Of a stretch of DNA of 64,000 bases, positions 59,337-64,000 are shown one piece after another. The notes below the pieces were generated by a model that saw only the letters and a program-made list of their open reading frames with translations, had not been told where the DNA came from and ran no database searches. Position 1 is the stretch's first letter, and the number at the start of each line of letters is the position of its first letter. The position numbers and the translations under genes are program-made. The stretch covers positions 233,101 to 297,100 of the forward strand of contig NZ_CADIJO010000006.1 of NCBI RefSeq assembly GCF_902859705.1, read 5' to 3'. The stretch comes from Achromobacter deleyi. Lineage in GTDB: Bacteria; Pseudomonadota; Gammaproteobacteria; Burkholderiales; Burkholderiaceae_B.

Positions 59337-60560
59337 ATGAACGCAACACCGGCAGTCTCTACTTCCCCGCAATCCGTGATCGTCGTGGGCGGCGGCATCG
59401 GCGGCCTGGCCGCCGCGCTGGCGCTGACCCGCCAGGGCATCGCGGTGCAGTTGCTGGAACAAGCCGCGCACATCGGCGAAATCGGCGCCGGCATCCAGCT
59501 GGGCCCCAACGCCTTTGCCGCGCTGGACGCGCTGGGCGTGGGCGCCACCGCGCGCCAGCGGGCGGTATTCACCGACCACATCATCATGATGGACGCGGTC
59601 GATGCCCGCGAAGTGGTGCGCATCGACACCGGCGCGGCGTTTCGCGAGCGCTTCAACGGCCCCTATGCCGTGATTCACCGCGCGGACATCCACCTGTCCA
59701 TCCTGGAAGCCGTGCAGCAGAATCCGCTGATCCGCTTTCGCACCTCGACCCAGATATCCAGCGTGTCCCAGGACGGCCGGCGGGTCGAAGTGGTCGACAC
59801 CGACGGCAACCGCTACCAGGCCGATGCCGTGGTGGGCGCCGATGGCGTGAAGTCCGTCATCCGCGAACGCCTGATCGGCGATCCGGCGCGCGTGACCGGC
59901 CACGTGGTCTACCGCGCCGTGGTGGAACGCGACAACATGCCCGAGGAACTGCGCATCAACGCGCCGGTGCTGTGGGCCGGGCCGCACTGCCATCTGGTGC
60001 ACTACCCCTTGCGCGGCGGCCAGCAATACAACCTGGTCGTGACCTTCCACAGCCGCGAAGAAGAACAATGGGGCGTGCGCGAAGGCAGCAAGGAAGAAGT
60101 GCTGTCGTACTTCCAGGGCATCCACCCGCGGCCGCACCAGATGCTGGACCGCCCCACGTCATGGAAACGCTGGGCCACCGCCGACCGCGAGCCGGTCGAA
60201 CACTGGGGCCAGGGCCGCGTCACGATCCTGGGCGACGCCGCCCATCCGATGACGCAATACATGGCCCAGGGCGCCTGCATGGCGCTGGAAGATGCGGTGA
60301 CGCTGGGCGAAGCCGTCAAGCGCTGCGATCACGATCTGGAAGCCGCTTTCCGCCTGTACGAATCGGTGCGCATTCCGCGCAGCGCGCGCGTGGTCTGGTC
60401 GACCCGCGAAATGGGCCGCCTGTATCACGCGCGGGGCGTCGAACGCACCGTGCGCAACATGCTGTGGACCGGCCGCAGCCAGTCCCAGTTCTACGACGCG
60501 TTGCAGTGGCTCTATGGCTGGAAAGTGGAGAACTGTCTCGCGGGACCCATCGAGCCGTAG
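59337..60560 (+). CDS. 3-hydroxybenzoate 6-hydroxylase (FAD monooxygenase)
   Basis: 407 residues. Aromatic hydroxylase marks: SVIVVGGGIGGLAAALALTRQGIAVQLLEQA, GAGIQLGPNAF, DGVKSVIRERLIG (DG motif) and VTILGDAAHPMTQYMAQGACMALEDAVTLGEA (GD motif). Proteins of this type convert 3-hydroxybenzoate to gentisate with NADH and oxygen, and the operon carries the full downstream gentisate route, which makes this substrate likely. AAGGA lies 9 nt upstream of the ATG. A salicylate 5- or 1-hydroxylase is less likely but not excluded. Confidence 0.88.
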   Translation: MNATPAVSTSPQSVIVVGGGIGGLAAALALTRQGIAVQLLEQAAHIGEIGAGIQLGPNAFAALDALGVGATARQRAVFTDHIIMMDAVDAREVVRIDTGAAFRERFNGPYAVIHRADIHLSILEAVQQNPLIRFRTSTQISSVSQDGRRVEVVDTDGNRYQADAVVGADGVKSVIRERLIGDPARVTGHVVYRAVVERDNMPEELRINAPVLWAGPHCHLVHYPLRGGQQYNLVVTFHSREEEQWGVREGSKEEVLSYFQGIHPRPHQMLDRPTSWKRWATADREPVEHWGQGRVTILGDAAHPMTQYMAQGACMALEDAVTLGEAVKRCDHDLEAAFRLYESVRIPRSARVVWSTREMGRLYHARGVERTVRNMLWTGRSQSQFYDALQWLYGWKVENCLAGPIEP

Positions 60561-60588
60561 AAAAACGGCAGGCAAGGAGGAGACAACC

Positions 60589-61764
60589 ATGACACACCCC
60601 ACCATCCGCGGCGCCGCCGCGGCGCTGCTGGCAACGGCAGCCCTGGCCGCCCAGGCCCAGCAAAAGCCCGTGGACATCGGCTTCATCGGCACGCTGTCCA
60701 CGCCCGCCGGCTATATCGGCGAGGACGAGCGCGACGCCTTCATGCTGGCCGTCAAGGAAGGCGGCGGCAAGCTGGGCGGCGTGCCGGTAAACGTGCGGGT
60801 CGAAGACGACGCGCTCAAGCCGGCCAATGCCAAGCAGATCGCCGACAAGATGGTGCAGGGCGGCGTGCGCCTGTTCACAGGCGTCAATTTCTCCAACGTG
60901 CTGGCCGCGGTGGCACCCACCGTGCTCAACGCCGGCGGCTTCTATGTCAGCCTGAACGCCGGGCCATCCAACTACGCCGGCAAGGCCTGCAACCCCAACT
61001 ACTTCTCGGTGTCGTTCCAGAACGATTCGTACGCCGACACCGCCGGCATGGCCGCCAACGAATTGGGCGCCAAGCGCGTCGTCGTCATGGCGCCCAACTA
61101 CCAGGCCGGGCGCGACGCCGTGGCGGGCTTCAAGCGCACCTACAAGGGCGAGATCGCCGAAGAGATCTACACCAAGCTGGACCAGGCCGATTTCTCGGTC
61201 GAACTGGCGCGCGTACGGTCGCTGGCGCCCGACGCCATCTTCCAGTTCCACCCGGGCGGCGCGGGCATCAACCTGACCAAGCAGTTCGCCAATTCCGGGC
61301 TGGACGGCAAGATCAAGATGATCACCCCGATCTATTCGATGGACGAGCGCATGCTGGCCGCCACCGGCACCGCGGGCAAGGGCTTTTACCTGAGTTCGCT
61401 GTGGAGCGCAGACCTGGACAACCCGCAGAACAAGCATTTCGTCCAGGCCTTCACCCAGGCCTACAACCGCGCGCCCACCGCCTATGCCGCGCAGGCCTAC
61501 GACACCGCCAACCTGATCGGCACGGCCCTGAAGGCCGCGGGCGGCGACATCGCCGGCAAGCCCGACGCCTTCCGCGACGCACTGCGCCGCGCCGACTTCC
61601 CCAGCGTGCGCGGCAAGTTCAAGTTCGGCCCCAACCAGCATCCCGTGCAGGACTGGTACCTGCTGCACATCGAGACCGGCCCCGACGGCAAGCTGGTCTA
61701 CAAGAACCTCAAGGTGATTGCGCGCGACCACACCGACGTGCATGCGGCCGACTGCAAGATGTAG
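60589..61764 (+). CDS. Liv-type periplasmic binding protein, orphan, in the gentisate operon
   Basis: 391 residues with a signal peptide ending near AALAAQAQQ. Type I binding fold: VDIGFIGTLSTPAGYIGEDERDAFMLAVKEGGGKLGG, VVVMAPNYQAGRDAVAGFKRTYKG, and a C-terminus ADFPSVRGKFKFGPNQHPVQDWY ... DCKM. It is a clear paralogue of the protein at 16787-17950. No permease or ATPase gene is adjacent, so it probably uses a transporter encoded elsewhere. AAGGAGGAGACAACC precedes the ATG. It ends the gentisate operon. Confidence 0.9.
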   Translation: MTHPTIRGAAAALLATAALAAQAQQKPVDIGFIGTLSTPAGYIGEDERDAFMLAVKEGGGKLGGVPVNVRVEDDALKPANAKQIADKMVQGGVRLFTGVNFSNVLAAVAPTVLNAGGFYVSLNAGPSNYAGKACNPNYFSVSFQNDSYADTAGMAANELGAKRVVVMAPNYQAGRDAVAGFKRTYKGEIAEEIYTKLDQADFSVELARVRSLAPDAIFQFHPGGAGINLTKQFANSGLDGKIKMITPIYSMDERMLAATGTAGKGFYLSSLWSADLDNPQNKHFVQAFTQAYNRAPTAYAAQAYDTANLIGTALKAAGGDIAGKPDAFRDALRRADFPSVRGKFKFGPNQHPVQDWYLLHIETGPDGKLVYKNLKVIARDHTDVHAADCKM

Positions 61765-61767
61765 GCC

Positions 61768-62130
61768 CTAATCCCGCGATTCGCAGAACGTCAGCCGGTT
61801 GCCGAAGGGGTCGGTGACCTGCAGCAGCCGGCCCCAGGGCGCGTCTTCGATGCCGGGGCGCGCATAGCCGTATTGCTTGGCGATCAATTCGGCCTGGTAG
61901 GCATCCACGCCCTGCGTACGCACGAAGATCGCAGAGCCGGGCGTGGCGTCGCCATGATGCTCGCTGAGGTGCAGCACCAGGTCACCGCGGTGCACCTGCG
62001 CGTACAGCGGCAGGCCGGGTTCAAAGCGGTGTTCCCAGTCCCATTCAAAGCCCAGAAAATCCAGATAGAACTCGCGCGCCTTTTCTTCCGAAAAGATACG
62101 CAGGATGGGAATGGCGGGGGACAAATGCAT
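61768..62130 (-). CDS. glyoxalase/bleomycin-resistance (VOC) superfamily protein
   Basis: 120 residues, a single VOC unit: PAIPILRIFSEEKAREFYLDFLGFEWDWEHRF, YAQVHRGDLVLHLSEHHGDATPGSAIFVRT and LLQVTDPFGNRLTFCE. It resembles small glyoxalase-superfamily proteins linked to bleomycin resistance, without evidence for a substrate. It is convergent with the gentisate operon, 3 bp from its end, and divergent from the next gene. Confidence 0.82.
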   Translation of the reverse strand: MHLSPAIPILRIFSEEKAREFYLDFLGFEWDWEHRFEPGLPLYAQVHRGDLVLHLSEHHGDATPGSAIFVRTQGVDAYQAELIAKQYGYARPGIEDAPWGRLLQVTDPFGNRLTFCESRD

Positions 62131-62224
62131 GGTCTGGCCTTAGTATACGAAGGGTCGCGCACAGGACTACCGGTGCGCCGCGAAAACCGCACGCGCCTGC
62201 CCAAGCATAAATCAAATCTCCCCC

Positions 62225-62584
62225 ATGCCCGACGCCCAAGCCGCTTCCTGGAAGCACCTGCCCGCGCCGAAAAAGCGCACTGCCCTGCCCTTTGATGCCG
62301 TCTATACAGCCGAACAGTACGCCCGCCTGCGCCAAGGCCGAATACCGCAGGAAATGGAAGACAAGTGGTTCATCTACCTGGAAGACGGCGTGCTGCGCTT
62401 TCACCGCAGCTGGACCGGCATCTGGATCTACGCCGTGACCTTGCAGCCGCAAGGCGAGCAATGGCACGCGAGCAATGCCTGGGTCAATCGCGAGACCGAC
62501 CAGTACGGCTGCACCGACCTGGAAACCGACCGCAAGCTGCTGCTGCGGCTGGTCGACAACCTGCTGGCCGCGCCCGTGGCGTAA
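62225..62584 (+). CDS. small conserved-looking hypothetical protein
   Basis: 119 residues, soluble, no signal. The core IPQEMEDKWFIYLEDGVLRFHRSWTGIWIYAVTL is rich in aromatic residues and reads like a small beta fold (as in uncharacterised bacterial proteins), with a C-terminal helix. No named family is recognised. It is flanked by convergent and divergent neighbours and stands as a single-gene unit. Confidence 0.7.
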   Translation: MPDAQAASWKHLPAPKKRTALPFDAVYTAEQYARLRQGRIPQEMEDKWFIYLEDGVLRFHRSWTGIWIYAVTLQPQGEQWHASNAWVNRETDQYGCTDLETDRKLLLRLVDNLLAAPVA

Positions 62585-62624
62585 CGCCATCGGCCGGCCA
62601 CGTATGCAATCTGGCCGGTCCAGG

Positions 62625-62649
62625 AAAAAGCCGCGCCCTGGGGCGCGGC
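62625..62649 (-). terminator. rho-independent terminator after the third Bug gene
   Basis: On the minus strand GCCGCGCC-CCAG-GGCGCGGC is followed by TTTTT. It lies about 60 bp past the stop codon of the Bug gene at 62711. Confidence 0.8.
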
Positions 62650-62710
62650 TTGCATCAGGCTCACGTAGCCGACGGCCTATCGCCGGCACGCACGCGTCAG
62701 GCGCCTGCGT

Positions 62711-63727
62711 TCAATTCAGGCTGGCGCCGGAGATCTTCACGATCTCCTGGTACTTGGCCTTTTCGTTCTTGACGAATTCGGCGAACGCTTCGGGCGTCAT
62801 CGGACCCACTTCCGAGCCCATCAGCAGCGAGCGCTGCTTCACATCCGGCAGTTCCATCGCGTCGGCGAAGGCCTTGTGCAGCTTGGCCACCACCGGCGCG
62901 GGCGTGCCGCCCGTGGCGAACACGCCGAACCAGGTGCCCAGGTCAAAGCCCTTGATGCCGGACTCTTCCACGGTGGGCACATCGGCCAGCAGCGACGAGC
63001 GCTTGGCCGTGGTCACGGCCAGCGCCTTGACCTTGCCGTCCTTGATCAGCGGTGCCGAGGCCGCCAGGTTGTCGAACATGAAGTCCGACTGGCCCGACAG
63101 CAGCGCCAGCTGTGCGGGTGCGGCGCCCTGGTAGGGGATGTGCTCGACGTTGATGCCGGCGCGCGCCTTGAGCAGTTCGCCCGACAGATGGCCCGCGCTG
63201 CCGTTGCCGCCCGAACCGTAGTTCAGCTTGCCCGGGTTCTTCTTGGCGTAGTCGATCAGGTCGGCCAGCGTCTGGATCTTGTTCTTGGTGGCGAATTCGA
63301 CGTTCATGACCAGCACGTTCGGCACCGACGTCACGATGGTGATGGGCGCGAAGTCCTTCACCGGGTCATAAGGCAGGTTGGCGAACAGCCAGGGATTGAT
63401 GGCGTGGGTGGCCACGGCGCCCATCACCAGGGTGTAGCCGTCGGGCGGGGCCTTGGCCACCAGGTCGGCGCCGATGTTGCCGCCCGCGCCCGAGCGGTTT
63501 TCCACGATCACGGGCTGGCCAAGCGAGCCGCGCACCTTTTCGGCCAGCATGCGGGCCATGGTGTCCAGCGGGCCGCCGGGCGGGTAAGGCACCACGAAGC
63601 GCAGCGGCTTGGTGGGGAAATCGGTGGCCTGGGCCAGCACGGGCGCGGAAAAGGCCAGCGTGGCGGCCAGGGCTGCGGCGCCGCCCAGCAAGGCGCGGCG
63701 CAGGGCGCTACGGGGGGTCTGTTTCAT
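62711..63727 (-). CDS. Bug-family (TctC-like) periplasmic binding protein
   Basis: 338 residues. A signal peptide with Arg-rich n-region (RSALRRALLGGAAALAATLAFSAPVLA) suggests export, possibly by Tat. Bug pattern: LRFVVPYPPGGPLDTMARMLAEKVR, VIVENRSGAGGNIGADLVAKAPPDGYTL, IPYQGAAPAQLALLSGQSDFMFDNLAAS and DVPTVEESGIKGFDLGTWFGVFATGGTP. The ATG has AGGAG 8 nt upstream. It is a single-gene unit between two terminators. Confidence 0.92.
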   Translation of the reverse strand: MKQTPRSALRRALLGGAAALAATLAFSAPVLAQATDFPTKPLRFVVPYPPGGPLDTMARMLAEKVRGSLGQPVIVENRSGAGGNIGADLVAKAPPDGYTLVMGAVATHAINPWLFANLPYDPVKDFAPITIVTSVPNVLVMNVEFATKNKIQTLADLIDYAKKNPGKLNYGSGGNGSAGHLSGELLKARAGINVEHIPYQGAAPAQLALLSGQSDFMFDNLAASAPLIKDGKVKALAVTTAKRSSLLADVPTVEESGIKGFDLGTWFGVFATGGTPAPVVAKLHKAFADAMELPDVKQRSLLMGSEVGPMTPEAFAEFVKNEKAKYQEIVKISGASLN

Positions 63728-63829
63728 CTCGTGTTCTCCTCTCGATGCATCATTGGCGGTCGGTAGCATACCGCAGCGAGAAGAACAGCGTAACAAAGGG
63801 CTACCGCCGAAAGCGGCTCGAATTCGACC

Positions 63830-63860
63830 AAAAGAAAAGCCGCCTTCAGAGGAAGGCGGC
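63830..63860 (-). terminator. rho-independent terminator after the amino acid ABC ATPase gene
   Basis: On the minus strand GCCGCCTTC-CTCT-GAAGGCGGC is followed by TTTTCTTTT. It lies 34 bp past the stop codon at 63894. Confidence 0.85.
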
Positions 63861-63893
63861 CTGGGATCGACGGTGCAGCGCCCGCGATTCAGA

Positions 63894-64000
63894 TCAATGC
63901 AGGATCTGGCTCAGGAACAGCTTGGTGCGTTCGTTCTGCGGATTGTCGAAGAACTCGTCCGGGCTGTTCTGCTCGATGATCTCGCCGCGGTCCATGAAGA
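63894..64000 (-). CDS. polar amino acid ABC transporter ATP-binding protein, C-terminal end
   Basis: Only the last 35 codons are in the window; the gene enters from the right edge. The sequence FMDRGEIIEQNSPDEFFDNPQNERTKLFLSQILH is the typical C-terminus of GltL/GlnQ-type ATPases. It would energise uptake of a polar amino acid such as glutamate or glutamine. A strong terminator follows, so it is the last gene of its operon. Confidence 0.88.
   Translation of the reverse strand, partial: FMDRGEIIEQNSPDEFFDNPQNERTKLFLSQILH

Overview
The window reads as chromosome from a high-GC betaproteobacterium of the Alcaligenaceae, most like Achromobacter or Bordetella. The grounds are the very GC-rich third codon positions, three Bug-type (Bordetella uptake gene) binding proteins, and the gene groups zapD-coaE-pilD and DUF3460-scpA-panC. 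Genus is an inference; no rRNA or tRNA gene is visible to confirm it.

Layout. (1) 1-5493, minus strand: a CoA-dependent aromatic acid pathway, probably 2-aminobenzoate (ligase, acyl-CoA dehydrogenase, crotonase, SDR dehydrogenase, fused monooxygenase/old-yellow-enzyme reductase). (2) 5494-6593: 1.1 kb with no convincing gene, holding two inverted copies of a ~160 bp palindromic element. (3) 6594-12976, minus: siaABCD, a threonine-phosphorylation and c-di-GMP biofilm switch, with an extra PAS-PAS-GAF-GGDEF-EAL enzyme at its end. (4) 13219-17950, minus: a complete Liv-type ABC transporter, with a divergent MarR regulator at 18258. A 20 bp pseudo-palindrome in front of this transporter recurs in front of the monooxygenase operon, so blocks 1 and 4 look like one regulon that block 3 interrupts.

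(5) 18859-23333, plus: a membrane protein, argJ, a DUF815 ATPase and a Nudix/ThiE-like fusion. (6) 23638-32534, plus: a CUT1-type ABC importer, an unrecognised protein, a TetR regulator, an N-acyl-D-amino-acid deacylase and a DadA-like dehydrogenase. (7) 32568-42884, minus: a Bug protein and an MdtABC-type RND efflux operon with its own outer-membrane lipoprotein. (8) 43050-49258, mostly minus: housekeeping genes zapD, coaE, pilD, panC, scpA and a DUF3460 gene, plus an NlpE-like lipoprotein and a LuxR-type regulator. (9) 49357-52321, plus: an MFS exporter and glpK.

(10) 52338-61764: a LysR regulator divergent from a 3-hydroxybenzoate/gentisate operon. 3-Hydroxybenzoate 6-hydroxylase makes gentisate, gentisate 1,2-dioxygenase opens the ring, maleylpyruvate isomerase and fumarylpyruvate hydrolase finish to fumarate and pyruvate. 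A chorismate-mutase-like protein, a Bug protein, an unassigned FAD enzyme and an orphan Liv-type binding protein (paralogous to the one in block 4) lie in the same operon. (11) 61768-64000: a VOC protein, a small hypothetical protein, a third Bug protein, and the end of a polar amino acid ABC ATPase.

The strongest leads are the paired palindromic elements, whose outer arms differ between copies yet are perfectly self-complementary within each copy, and the shared MarR-type operator on both sides of the sia insertion.
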